Shown here piece after piece: positions 18,141-28,103 of a DNA stretch of 64,000 nucleotides (position 1 is the first letter of the stretch; each line of letters begins with the position of its first letter). A program made the translations under genes and the position numbers. Location of the stretch: the NCBI RefSeq assembly GCF_041107455.1, contig NZ_JBGBPY010000001.1, positions 62,001-126,000 on the forward strand. The letters are read 5' to 3'. The notes beneath the pieces were generated by a model. It saw only the letters and a program-made list of their open reading frames with translations. It did no database searches and was not told the DNA's origin. The DNA is from Rhodanobacter humi. GTDB taxonomy: Bacteria; Pseudomonadota; Gammaproteobacteria; Xanthomonadales; Rhodanobacteraceae.

Positions 18141-19823
18141 TCAGGCCACTGCCTGCTGGTGCACCCCGCGCACCGCCCGTCCCGACGGATCGGCCATCGC
18201 CGCGAACGCCGGATCCCACGCCAGCGCGGCCGGCGACGAGCAGGCGATCGACTTGCCGCCCGGCACGGTGGCGGCGCAAGCCTCGCCCGGATAGAACTGC
18301 TCGAAGATGCGCCGGTAGAAATACGCCTCCTTGGTGGCCGGCGTGTTGAACGGGAAGCGCGCGGCTGCGGCGGCGAATTCGCGGTCGCTCACCATCTGTT
18401 CCGCGTGCGCCTTGAGGCCGTCGATCCAGCCGTAGCCCACGCCGTCGCTGAACTGCTCCTTCTGCCGCCACAGGATCTCCTTGGGCAGCGCGCCCTCGAA
18501 GGCTGCGCGCAGCACGTGCTTCTCGATCTTGCCCTGCCCCGCCATCTTGTGCGCGGCATCCATGCCCATCGCCACGTCGATGAACTCGAGATCGAGAAAC
18601 GGCACGCGCGCTTCCACGCCCCAGGCCATCATCGCCTTGTTCGCGCGCAGGCAGTCGTAGCTGTGCAGCGCGTCGAGCTTGCGCACGGTTTCCTCGTGGA
18701 AGGCCTCTGCCGAGGGCGCCTTGTGGAAGTACAGGTAGCCGCCGAAGAGCTCGTCCGAGCCTTCGCCCGACAGCACCATCTTCACGCCCATCGCCTTGAT
18801 GCGGCGGGCCAGCAGGTACATCGGCGTGGCCGCGCGGATGGTGGTGACGTCGTAGGTTTCCAGGTGGCGGATCACCTCGGGCACCGCGTCCAGGCCTTCC
18901 CAGAAGGTGTAGACGAAGCCGTGGTGCACGGTGCCCAACGCGTCGGCGGCGATCTGCGCGGCGGCGAGGTCGGGCGAACCGTCCAGGCCGATCGCGAAGG
19001 AATGCAGGCGCGGCCACCAGGCCTCGCTGCGGTCGCCGTCCTCGATGCGCTCGCGGGCGAACTTCGCGGCGCAGGCGGCGACCAGCGAGGAATCGAGGCC
19101 GCCCGAAAGCAGCACGCCGTAGGGCACATCGGTCATCAGCTGGCGGTGCACGGCCTGCTCGAAGGCGTGGCGCAGTTCGCCCGGCGCCGGCGCATGGCCC
19201 TGCGTCGCCGCATAGTCGCGCCACGGCCTGGCGTAGTAGCTGCGCAGCTCGCCCGTGGCACTGTCGTAGACATGACCGGGCGGGAACGCCGCCACGTCCG
19301 CACACACGCCGGTCAGCGCCTTCATCTCCGAGGCCACGCACAACCGGCCCTGCGCGTCGTGGCCCCAGTACAGCGGACACACGCCGATCGGGTCGCGCGC
19401 GATCAGGTAGCGCTGCGTCGCGCCGTCCCACAGCGCGAAGGCGAAGATGCCGTTGAGCCTGGTCAGGCCATGCTCGATGAATGCGGCCGCACCATGCTCG
19501 CGGTACAGCGCGTTGATCACCTCGCAGTCCGAGCCCGTCGTGAATTCGTAGCCGCTGGCCTCGCGCAACGCCTGGTGGTTGTAGATCTCGCCGTTCACCG
19601 CCAGCGCCAGTGCGCCGTCGCGCGAACGCAGCGGCTGCGCACCCGAGGCCGGGTCGACGATGGCCAGGCGCTCGTGCACCAAGATCACCCCCGCATCCAC
19701 GAACACTCCGCTCCAGTCGGGACCGCGATGACGCTGCCGCTGCGACAACTCCAGCGCCTGCCGGCGCAAGGCGGCGAGGTCATCGCCCGGTTGCAGGTCG
19801 AACATTCCGAAAATCGAACACAT
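18141..19823 (-). CDS. asnB: Asparagine synthetase B, glutamine-hydrolysing
   Basis: The 560-residue enzyme makes asparagine from aspartate, ATP and glutamine. The N-terminal class II glutaminase domain begins at nucleophile Cys2 (MCSIFGMFD), with RHRGPDWSG, RLAIVDP, NGEIYNH and GSDCEV lining the glutamine site. The synthetase domain has the PP-loop LSGGLDSS (239-246) and SGEGSDELFGGY. It is expressed from a promoter well upstream: a 183-base leader contains an Asn-codon leader peptide (20126-20007) and an intrinsic terminator (19982-19946), so expression is probably controlled by transcription attenuation according to charged tRNA-Asn. Confidence 0.95.
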   Translation of the reverse strand: MCSIFGMFDLQPGDDLAALRRQALELSQRQRHRGPDWSGVFVDAGVILVHERLAIVDPASGAQPLRSRDGALALAVNGEIYNHQALREASGYEFTTGSDCEVINALYREHGAAAFIEHGLTRLNGIFAFALWDGATQRYLIARDPIGVCPLYWGHDAQGRLCVASEMKALTGVCADVAAFPPGHVYDSATGELRSYYARPWRDYAATQGHAPAPGELRHAFEQAVHRQLMTDVPYGVLLSGGLDSSLVAACAAKFARERIEDGDRSEAWWPRLHSFAIGLDGSPDLAAAQIAADALGTVHHGFVYTFWEGLDAVPEVIRHLETYDVTTIRAATPMYLLARRIKAMGVKMVLSGEGSDELFGGYLYFHKAPSAEAFHEETVRKLDALHSYDCLRANKAMMAWGVEARVPFLDLEFIDVAMGMDAAHKMAGQGKIEKHVLRAAFEGALPKEILWRQKEQFSDGVGYGWIDGLKAHAEQMVSDREFAAAAARFPFNTPATKEAYFYRRIFEQFYPGEACAATVPGGKSIACSSPAALAWDPAFAAMADPSGRAVRGVHQQAVA

Positions 19824-19877
19824 GGTGGCTGGCCTTTGGGTAGTTGATGCGGTCGGTTGGAAAGGAAAAGCTCTTTT

Positions 19878-19908
19878 TGAAAGTCGGCCATGGATGGCCG
19901 GGTTTGCT
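19878..19908 (-). repeat. Copy of the GGCCATCCATGGCC hairpin repeat
   Basis: Read on the minus strand, AAACCCGGCCATCCATGGCC then GACTTTCAAA matches the repeat at 33249-33303 (AAACGGGTGGCCATCCATGG then CCGCACTTTCAAA). It lies in the asnB leader between the attenuator terminator and the asnB start, so it is transcribed only on read-through. The core GGCCAT-CC-ATGGCC can fold into a small hairpin. Confidence 0.6.
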
Positions 19909-19945
19909 CTGCGCGGATGGATGCGCGTAAAAAATCACACACGCC

Positions 19946-19982
19946 AAAACGACGAAGGCCCGCTTGTGGCGGGCCTTCGTCG
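19946..19982 (-). terminator. Attenuator terminator in the asnB leader
   Basis: On the minus strand CGACGAAGGCCCGC (19982-19969) pairs with GCGGGCCTTCGTCG (19963-19950), a 14-bp perfect stem with a 5-base loop, followed by TTTT (19949-19946). It lies 24 bases after the leader-peptide stop and 123 bases before asnB. The 5' arm segment GGCCCGCC can instead pair with GGCGGGCC (20023-20016), which overlaps the end of the leader reading frame, giving an antiterminator. Confidence 0.85.
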
Positions 19983-20006
19983 CGTATCTTTCGTGGAAAC
20001 TTGCAG

Positions 20007-20126
20007 CTACGCGCGGGCCCGCCAACGGTTGGCGTTATTGTTCGCGCGATTGTTGTTGACGGCCGCCACGAAGCTCCGCGCGGCAGGCGCGGTGGCGTTC
20101 GGAAACTGGGCGGTCATCAAGGTCAT
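20007..20126 (-). CDS. Asparagine-rich leader peptide of asnB
   Basis: A 39-codon reading frame (MTLMTAQFPNATAPAARSFV..., stop TAG at 20009-20007) lies directly upstream of the asnB terminator. Residues 24-33 read NNNRANNNAN, seven Asn in ten residues, using both AAC and AAT. The last Asn codon is inside GCCAAC, which can pair with GTTGGC just downstream (20033-20028 with 20026-20021 region). This is the architecture of amino-acid biosynthetic attenuators such as his, leu and thr, with asparagine as the sensed residue. The start is either ATG 20126 or ATG 20117; neither has a strong Shine-Dalgarno. A weak promoter candidate (TTGCGT, 17 bases, TCTAGT) would start transcription almost at the first ATG, hinting at leaderless translation. 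Confidence 0.75.
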   Translation of the reverse strand: MTLMTAQFPNATAPAARSFVAAVNNNRANNNANRWRARA

Positions 20127-20200
20127 GTGCCGACTAGACCAGATGTTGCGGCGCAACGCAAGTGACGATTTCGCATGACGCGGTTCGGCCGTCCATACGC

Positions 20201-20575
20201 TCAACCGTCCACGGGCTCGGCGATCCAGCGCGCCGCCGGCTCCAGTTCGGCCAGCGCGAACAGGCGGAAATCGGCCGGCACCAGGAAGCGCGTCGCCTTG
20301 GTCGCGGTGCGCAGCCACGGCACGTCGGTCACCAGCGCCACGCGATCCCAGCCGCTGATGTGACGGATGCCGAGCATGAAGTCGTCCCACATCGCGCCGA
20401 CGTCGAAGCCGGTGAAATCCGGCGCCACCACGAACAACATGCGCAGCTTGCGGTTCAGCGCGAACACCGCCTCCACGTCCGGTACCAGCACCTGCTCGTA
20501 ATCGGCGGCGGTCACCTGGCCATGCGCGCGAAAGCCCAGCGTGCCGGGCGGCAATCCTTCGATCTGTTCGAGCAT
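20201..20575 (-). CDS. STAS/SpoIIAA-like protein
   Basis: The 124-residue product matches the SpoIIAA-like family (DUF3478). It has a STAS-like alternation of strands and helices: GFRAHGQVTAADYEQVLVPDVEA, LRMLFVVAPDFTGFDVGAMWDDF, WDRVALVTDVPWLRTATK, and RLFALAELEPAARWIAE. Members are cytoplasmic and poorly characterised; lipid or anion-transporter regulation has been suggested for relatives. The ATG at 20575 has GGAG six bases upstream, while the frame extends unsupported to 20707. It lies upstream of the asnB leader on the same strand. Confidence 0.78.
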   Translation of the reverse strand: MLEQIEGLPPGTLGFRAHGQVTAADYEQVLVPDVEAVFALNRKLRMLFVVAPDFTGFDVGAMWDDFMLGIRHISGWDRVALVTDVPWLRTATKATRFLVPADFRLFALAELEPAARWIAEPVDG

Positions 20576-20753
20576 GACGATCTCCGTGGCGGGCAGGCGG
20601 CCAGTTTGGCGCCTGTACCGTGAACGCCGCGCAAGGCCGACAGCCTTCATGCGGCTTGCACACGCCGATAACGCGACGGCGCGGAGAGTCAATGCAATCC
20701 GGTGCACATACCCGGATAGGGGGACTCCATATCAATTCATCCGGAGCACTGCC

Positions 20754-21542
20754 ATGAAAAAACTGCTTTGTGCGGTTTCCGCGTTCGCGCTGCTGATACC
20801 GGCCATGGCGCTGGCGCAAAGCGCGTTCAACGGCACCTGGAAGACCGACCCGAGTTCGATCCATGACACGGGCAAGCCCATCGTCATCACGCTCAAGGGC
20901 GGCATGTTCAGCTGCTCCTGCAGCAACCCGGCCTACACCGTGAAGACCGACGGCGAGGATCACCCGGTGACTGGTCATCCGGGCTTCGATACCGTCGCGG
21001 TGAAGATCGTGGACGACCACACCATCGAGCAAACCCTGAAGAAGGCCGGCAAGGTCGTCGAGACGCTGACCGTCACGGGATCAGCGGACGGCAAGAGCGC
21101 CACCGAGGAAATGACCAACGACAGCGGCAGCACGCCGGTGACCGGCAAGGCCGGCCTGGTCAAGGTGGCCAAGGCGCCGATGGGATCGCACCTGCTGGCC
21201 GGCTCGTGGAAGATGAAGAACATCGACAACGTTTCCGACAACGGCCTCGCCTACACCTACAAAGTGGACGGCAGCGACGTGAGCCTCAGCACCCCTACCG
21301 GCGACTCCTATGCCGCGAAGATCGGCGGTCCGGCCGTGCCGTACCAGACCAGCATGGGTGCCAACGACACCGTGAGCGTGAAGAAGCTGGGTCCGAACAG
21401 CCTGCGCGAGACCTACGAGCGCGGCGGCAAGGTGCTGAGCACCAGCACGATGACCGTTTCTGCCGACGGCAAGAGCATGAAGACCGTCAGTCACGACATG
21501 CACAACGACATCACCACCACTTCCACCGCGCGCAAGCAATAG
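20754..21542 (+). CDS. Exported protein with two lipocalin-like halves
   Basis: The 262-residue product has a signal peptide (MKKLLCAVSAFALLIPAMALAQ) and should be periplasmic. The mature protein is an internal duplication: FNGTWKTDPSS...VVETLTVTGSADGKSATEEM and LLAGSWKMKNIDN...VLSTSTMTVSADGKSMKTVS. Each half begins with G-x-W and ends with a T-V-SADGKS hairpin, the pattern of lipocalin-like beta barrels. A CSCS motif occurs in the first half. The ligand is unknown. CCGGAG precedes the ATG, and an intrinsic terminator follows the stop. Confidence 0.75.
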   Translation: MKKLLCAVSAFALLIPAMALAQSAFNGTWKTDPSSIHDTGKPIVITLKGGMFSCSCSNPAYTVKTDGEDHPVTGHPGFDTVAVKIVDDHTIEQTLKKAGKVVETLTVTGSADGKSATEEMTNDSGSTPVTGKAGLVKVAKAPMGSHLLAGSWKMKNIDNVSDNGLAYTYKVDGSDVSLSTPTGDSYAAKIGGPAVPYQTSMGANDTVSVKKLGPNSLRETYERGGKVLSTSTMTVSADGKSMKTVSHDMHNDITTTSTARKQ

Positions 21543-21568
21543 CGAGGCAGCTCACCGGTCGTTTTCGC

Positions 21569-21597
21569 GCAAGGCCCGGTCTGATGCCGGGCCTTGC
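21569..21597 (+). terminator. Terminator after the lipocalin-like gene
   Basis: GCAAGGCCCGG (21569-21579) pairs perfectly with CCGGGCCTTGC (21587-21597) around a 7-base loop, 27 bases after the stop codon. The following bases are CATTAG, so the U-tract is poor. Confidence 0.6.
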
Positions 21598-21599
21598 CA

Positions 21600-21872
21600 T
21601 TAGAGCCTGTTCAATATCTCCGCGTAGTCCGCGTTGCCTTGCCGTGGTCGTCAGGTGGTAGTGCGTGGCGCAGCGCCTGCCTGACCGGCAGGTCAAGCCG
21701 CGCGCTGCCGCATGGCGGCCACGGCAAGGCAACCCGAAGGGCCGGGGCTGTTTGCCCACATGCCGGCGTCATCACTCAGTCGTGGACGGACGTCCACTCC
21801 TTCGTTCTTCCTTGGCCTGCGCGCAAACAGCTCCCGGCGCGGACCACGCGGAGATATTGAACTGGCTCTTAG
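21600..21872. mobile_element. MITE-like element with TTAG target duplication
   Basis: AGCCTGTTCAATATCTCC at 21604 onward (to 21624) is repeated inverted at 21847-21868 (GGAGATATTGAACTGGCT), 20 of 21 positions matching. The outer flanks are a direct TTAG duplication (21600-21603 and 21869-21872). Inside, GTTGCCTTGCCGTGG and CCACGGCAAGGCAAC form a second nested inverted repeat. At about 265 bp there is no room for a transposase, so this is a non-autonomous element. The YTAR-type duplication resembles IS5-family insertions (inference). The right TTAG contains the recJ stop codon (TAA on the minus strand), so insertion happened exactly at the end of recJ. Confidence 0.75.
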
Positions 21873-23578
21873 GCCGGTTCGACGTGGCGCAGCAGCAGGC
21901 GCGGCGACTCGCGGCCCTGCCAGTCGTTGACGACGAGCTCGTAGGCGGCGCGCAGGCGCGTCGGCGGCGCGGCGCTGTCGACGTTGAACATCACCGCGTC
22001 GTGCACGCTGCCGTCGCGCGGGTCGCGCAGGCTGAGCCGCCAGTGGCCCTCGCCCATGGGCTTCCAGCCCGCGCATTCGAACAGGTTGTCGAACAGCGGC
22101 TCGGGGAAGGCCTGGCCCCAGGGGCCGGCGGCGCGCAGCTGCAGCGCCAGTTCCAACGACAGACTGCCCGCGGGAAGTTCGCCGTCGGTATACAGCGCGG
22201 CCTGCAGCCGCTCCGGCGCGATCAGCTCGCGCGCAACTGCATCGAAGGCCGCGGCGAAACGTGGAAAATCGACGGCGCGCAGGCTCAGTCCCGCCGCCAT
22301 CGCGTGGCCGCCGAAGCGTTCGATCAGGCCGGGCTGGCGCGCGTCGATCATCGCCAGCGCATCGCGCAGGTGGAAGCCGGGAATGGAGCGACCGGAACCG
22401 CGCAAGTGATCGGCATCGTCCTCGCTGGCCGGAGCGAATGCGACGGCGGGACGGTGCAGGCGTTCCTTGAGTTTGGAAGCCACCAGGCCGACCACGCCGG
22501 CATGCCAGGATGGCTCGTACAGCGCCACGCCAATCGCGGCGATATCGGTGAGGCCGGCCGTCATCGCCTCGGCCTCGGCCACCATGTCGGCCTGCAGCTC
22601 ACGGCGCGTACGGTTGATGGCATCGAGTTCGCCAGCCAGTCGGCGCGCGGTCGCCGCATCGTCGGTGAGCAGGCACTCGATGCCGATATGCATGTCCTCC
22701 AGCCGCCCTGCCGCATTCAAACGCGGGCCCACCGAATAGCCCAGATCGCTGGCGCACAGCGTAGCTGCGCTGCGCTTGGCGCACTCCAGCAAGGCGTTGA
22801 TGCCGGCGCAGGCGCGACCGCTGCGGATGCGCTTGATGCCCGCCGCCGCCAGCACGCGGTTGTTGAAATCCAATGGCACCAGATCCGCGACGGTGCCCAG
22901 CGCCACCAAGTCCAGCAACGTAGACAGATCAGGTTCGCTGCCGGCAAAGGCACCCTGACCGCGCAACTTGGCGCGCAAAGCCAGCAACAGGTAGAACATC
23001 ACGCCCACACCGGCGAGGGCCTTGCTGGGAAAACCGTCGCCGACGAGATTCGGGTTCACCATCGCATCGCAGTCCGGCAAGCGCTCGCCCGGCAGATGAT
23101 GGTCGGTGACGATTACCCGCATGCCCAGCTCGTGCGCCCGCGCCACGCCGGCCACGCTGGCCACGCCGTTGTCCACGGTGACGATCAGCTGGGGGCGCGG
23201 CTGCAGCGAATCGACCAGCGCGGGCGTGAGGCCGTAGCCGTGCACGAAGCGGTTCGGCACCGCGTAGCTCACGCGTTTCGCCCCCAGCAGGCGTAGGCCG
23301 CGTACGGCGACGGCCGTGCCGGTGGCGCCGTCGCAGTCGTAGTCGCCCGCGATCAGGATGGCCTGGTCGTCGCGGATCGCCGCGGCCAGCAGGTCGATGG
23401 CGGCATCCAGCCCGCCCAGCGATTGCGGCGACAGCAGACGTTGCAGGCGATGCTCGACACCCACGGGCTGCAGCACGCCGCGCGCCGCGTAGATGCGTTG
23501 CAGTACCGGATGCACCGCGGCATCCCAGCCGGATGGCTCGCCCTGTGGTTCGCGCCGGCGCAGCTCCAGCGTGCTCAA
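21869..23578 (-). CDS. recJ: Single-stranded-DNA-specific exonuclease RecJ
   Basis: RecJ degrades single-stranded DNA 5' to 3' in recombination and mismatch repair. Starting at TTG 23578 the protein has 569 residues, near the usual 575, and begins STLELRRRE, matching the conserved RRRE start of the family. DHH-superfamily motifs are DYDCDG (79-84), VTVDNG, the eponymous DHH at 159-161 (VTDHHLPGE), NPN and a GGHAMAAG motif in the DHHA1 domain. The TTG overlaps the stop of the upstream gene as TTGA, indicating translational coupling. The open frame continues upstream to 23899 within that gene, so an automatic ATG or GTG choice would be wrong. Confidence 0.92.
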   Translation of the reverse strand: MSTLELRRREPQGEPSGWDAAVHPVLQRIYAARGVLQPVGVEHRLQRLLSPQSLGGLDAAIDLLAAAIRDDQAILIAGDYDCDGATGTAVAVRGLRLLGAKRVSYAVPNRFVHGYGLTPALVDSLQPRPQLIVTVDNGVASVAGVARAHELGMRVIVTDHHLPGERLPDCDAMVNPNLVGDGFPSKALAGVGVMFYLLLALRAKLRGQGAFAGSEPDLSTLLDLVALGTVADLVPLDFNNRVLAAAGIKRIRSGRACAGINALLECAKRSAATLCASDLGYSVGPRLNAAGRLEDMHIGIECLLTDDAATARRLAGELDAINRTRRELQADMVAEAEAMTAGLTDIAAIGVALYEPSWHAGVVGLVASKLKERLHRPAVAFAPASEDDADHLRGSGRSIPGFHLRDALAMIDARQPGLIERFGGHAMAAGLSLRAVDFPRFAAAFDAVARELIAPERLQAALYTDGELPAGSLSLELALQLRAAGPWGQAFPEPLFDNLFECAGWKPMGEGHWRLSLRDPRDGSVHDAVMFNVDSAAPPTRLRAAYELVVNDWQGRESPRLLLRHVEPA

Positions 23579-24489
23579 CGCGACGCCCCGCGCCAGAAGC
23601 GCCAGCGATGCCACGGCCGCCACGACCAGCGCTCGCCGCCGGCGAACGCGAAGTGCAAGGGCTGCCGTTGCGCCAGCGCTTGCAAGGCCGGCCACCAGTC
23701 GCGCCCGAGTTCGGCGGCGGGCACGTCCTGCAGGTCGATCAGCGAGCCGGCGGGCGCGGTCGTCACGGTCGATGGCGTGCGTGCCTGGCCAGGCACGCCG
23801 GCATGCGCCGCCAGTGCACGCAGCAAGACGTCGTTGCCGACCACGCCCGCGAATGCGCTGCGCAACGCCGACGGCAGGCGCCCCGCCCCCCACCACCACA
23901 CGCTGTTGACCGGCGGCAGGCCGCGCGCCTGGCGGGCGGCGTTCAAGGGATGCTGATGCAGCAGCACCTGCACCTCATTGAGCAGCACGCGCCACGGGCG
24001 GCCTTCCGCGCCCTGCGGCAGATGCTGGTACAGATCCTCGCCCAGCGCCTGTTCCGGCGCGGCGAAATCCGGCAGCGGAGCGTCCGGCGGCAAGCGCAAC
24101 TGCCAGTGGTTCGGCGCGGTGACCTCCAGTTGCAGGCCGGCTTCGGCGAACGCCGGCTGCAGCAGCTGCGCACAGGCCTGCGCCTCGTCCGGCTGCAGCG
24201 ACAGCGAGCCGCAGGCCATCAGGCGCACGCCGTTCATGTCCGGCTGCACCCAGGCCGGATCGGCGTTGAGCCACGCGGCTTCGCCTGCATCGCCGGCCAG
24301 ATGTTCGCGCACGAGCGCCGCGGCCGGCAGCTGCTCGCCGGTGCCTTCAAAGGCAGCGGCGAGCATGGCAAGCCGTTCGCGCGGACCGTCGTCGAGACGG
24401 TCGGCCCGCGCCAGCAGGCGGCGCAGCGGATGCGCCGCATCGAAGCGATCCAGCGCGGGCAGCCACAGTTGCGTCGGTTGCGTGCTCAT
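23575..24489 (-). CDS. RpfE-like protein (COG4255-type), unknown function
   Basis: The 304-residue cytoplasmic protein resembles the RpfE-type regulatory protein found next to recJ in Xanthomonas. Conserved-looking blocks are PALDRFDAAHPLRRLLARAD, DPAWVQPDMNGVRLMACG, NEVQVLLHQHPLNAARQARG and PVNSVWWWGAGRLP. Databases sometimes label relatives as cofactor-independent phosphoglycerate mutase, but no metal-binding motifs of that enzyme are visible here and I do not adopt the name. It is coupled to recJ through the TTGA overlap and lies 12 bases after the ABC-F gene's stop side, so the three genes are probably one transcript. Confidence 0.7.
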   Translation of the reverse strand: MSTQPTQLWLPALDRFDAAHPLRRLLARADRLDDGPRERLAMLAAAFEGTGEQLPAAALVREHLAGDAGEAAWLNADPAWVQPDMNGVRLMACGSLSLQPDEAQACAQLLQPAFAEAGLQLEVTAPNHWQLRLPPDAPLPDFAAPEQALGEDLYQHLPQGAEGRPWRVLLNEVQVLLHQHPLNAARQARGLPPVNSVWWWGAGRLPSALRSAFAGVVGNDVLLRALAAHAGVPGQARTPSTVTTAPAGSLIDLQDVPAAELGRDWWPALQALAQRQPLHFAFAGGERWSWRPWHRWRFWRGASR

Positions 24490-24501
24490 CCGCGCGGACG
24501 C

Positions 24502-26454
<1,953 letters not shown>

Positions 26455-26588
26455 CGGGACACTTCAATCGGGCGACTTGGCCGCCCATGATAACGGCTAT
26501 GGCGGTCACACCCGCCGCAACAGCCCGTGGATAGTCGCAAACAGTTCTGCTACAACGGCGCAGCATCGCCTTGCGCGGAGAGGGGACC

Positions 26589-26936
26589 ATGTTCAAGCAT
26601 CGCTACAGCCTGCCCTTGCTGGCAGCCATCGCTTTCGGCGCCGGCAGCCTTGCCGTGCCGCAGCCTGCCCATGCCGACAACCTGCTGATCCATCGCGTGC
26701 AGCAGGAGAAGGGCATGAACCTGCCCACGCGCGGCATGAGCATGGCCCAGGTCGAGAAGAAGTACGGCGCGCCGCAGCGCAAGCTCTCGCCGCGCGGCGG
26801 TGATACCAGGAAGCACCCGGTCATCAACCGCTGGGAGTATTCGGACTTCATCGTGTACTTCGAGCACGAGCACGTGATCCATGCCGTGCTGAACACCCCG
26901 GCCGGCAACAACACCAACCCCGCCACGGCGAACTGA
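26589..26936 (+). CDS. Small periplasmic protein of unknown function
   Basis: The 115-residue product has a signal peptide ending QPAHA (about residue 26). The mature part contains GMSMAQVEKKYGAPQRKLSPRGGDTRKHPVINRWEY and YFEHEHVIHAVL, which resembles the SmpA/OmlA (BamE-like) pattern of a short helix followed by a W-x-Y strand. It is probably a small envelope protein conserved in this order. The ATG at 26589 follows GGAGAGGGGACC; an ATG at 26571 is in frame but unsupported. A strong terminator follows. Confidence 0.72.
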   Translation: MFKHRYSLPLLAAIAFGAGSLAVPQPAHADNLLIHRVQQEKGMNLPTRGMSMAQVEKKYGAPQRKLSPRGGDTRKHPVINRWEYSDFIVYFEHEHVIHAVLNTPAGNNTNPATAN

Positions 26937-26950
26937 TCTACCCGAATATG

Positions 26951-26984
26951 ACGCGCCCCGCGATGACGCGGGGCGCGTTCTTTT
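26951..26984 (+). terminator. Strong intrinsic terminator
   Basis: ACGCGCCCCGCG (26951-26962), loop ATGA, CGCGGGGCGCGT (26967-26978), then TCTTTT. It is a 12-bp perfect stem with a U-tract, 14 bases after the stop of the small periplasmic protein gene. Confidence 0.9.
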
Positions 26985-27065
26985 GTGCGCCAGCGGCCGT
27001 ACTCTCGTAAACTTCGCGGCCCGATGCCATGCCGGCATCGATCCGAAATGCACGAGAGTTTCGCC

Positions 27066-28100
27066 ATGACCGAACCCCGCTGGCGCCTGCCCGCCGAATG
27101 GGAACCGCAAGCCGCAGTGCTGATCGCCTGGCCGCATGCCGGCACGGACTGGGCCGAGCGCCTGGCCGAGGTGGAAACCACCTACGTGGCACTGGCCGCG
27201 GCGGTGACGCGCTTCCAGCGACTGGTCGTGGTGGTCGCCGACGCCGACGTGCACGCCCACGCCGAGGCGCTGTTGCGCGCAGCAGGCGTCGAGCTTTCGC
27301 GCATCCGCTTCGTCGAGCTGCCCTACGACGACACCTGGCTGCGCGACTCCGGCCCGATCACCCTGCAGGACGGCGACGGCCGCTTCCAGCTCGCCGACTT
27401 CCGCTTCACCGGCTGGGGCGGCAAGTTCGGCGCCGAGCAGGACGACGCGCTGATCGCGGGCCTGGTCGCCGCCGGCGTATTCGGCGAGGCTTCGCACCGG
27501 CGCATCGACTGGGCGCTGGAAGGCGGCGGCATCGAGAGCGATGGCGCTGGCAGCGTGCTCACCACCTGGAAATGCCTCCACCAGCGTCACCCGGAACAGA
27601 GCCGCGAGGCGATGAGCGCGATCCTGCGCGACAACCTGCACGCCAGCCGCATCCTGTGGCTGGACCACGGCTATCTGGAAGGCGACGACACCGACGCGCA
27701 CATCGACACCCTCGCCCGCTTCGCGCCGGGCGGGCACATCGTGTACCAGGCCTGCGACGACGCCAGCGACAAGCACCACGACGAACTCGCGCGCATGGGT
27801 GTGGAACTGGCCGCATTGCGCACCGTCGACGGTCGCCCGTACACGCTGCACCCGTTGCCGTGGGCGCAGCCCATCATCGACGAAGGCCGCCGGCTCGCCG
27901 CCTCCTACGCGAACTACCTGATCGTCGATGGCGCCGTGCTGGTGCCCGCCTACGGCGACGCGGCGGATGATGAAGCCGCGCGCATCATCGGCAGCGCGCA
28001 CCCGGGCCGCGAGATAGTGCAAGTGCCCTGCCGCCCGCTGATCTGGCAGAACGGCAGTCTGCACTGCATCACCATGCAGCTGCCGGTCGGGCTGGTGTGA
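27066..28100 (+). CDS. aguA: Agmatine deiminase
   Basis: The 344-residue enzyme hydrolyses agmatine to N-carbamoylputrescine and ammonia. It belongs to the guanidine-modifying (PAD) superfamily: YDDTWLRDSGP near the N-terminus, EGGGIESDGAG, DDTDAHIDTLARF with the catalytic His/Asp, and the C-terminal LHCITMQLP with nucleophile Cys334. The ATG at 27066 (MTEPRWRLPAEWEP) is preferred over ATG 27048. The partner enzyme AguB lies 2 kb downstream; the two genes are separated by an oppositely oriented ClC channel gene. Confidence 0.95.
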   Translation: MTEPRWRLPAEWEPQAAVLIAWPHAGTDWAERLAEVETTYVALAAAVTRFQRLVVVVADADVHAHAEALLRAAGVELSRIRFVELPYDDTWLRDSGPITLQDGDGRFQLADFRFTGWGGKFGAEQDDALIAGLVAAGVFGEASHRRIDWALEGGGIESDGAGSVLTTWKCLHQRHPEQSREAMSAILRDNLHASRILWLDHGYLEGDDTDAHIDTLARFAPGGHIVYQACDDASDKHHDELARMGVELAALRTVDGRPYTLHPLPWAQPIIDEGRRLAASYANYLIVDGAVLVPAYGDAADDEAARIIGSAHPGREIVQVPCRPLIWQNGSLHCITMQLPVGLV

Positions 28101-28103
28101 TCC

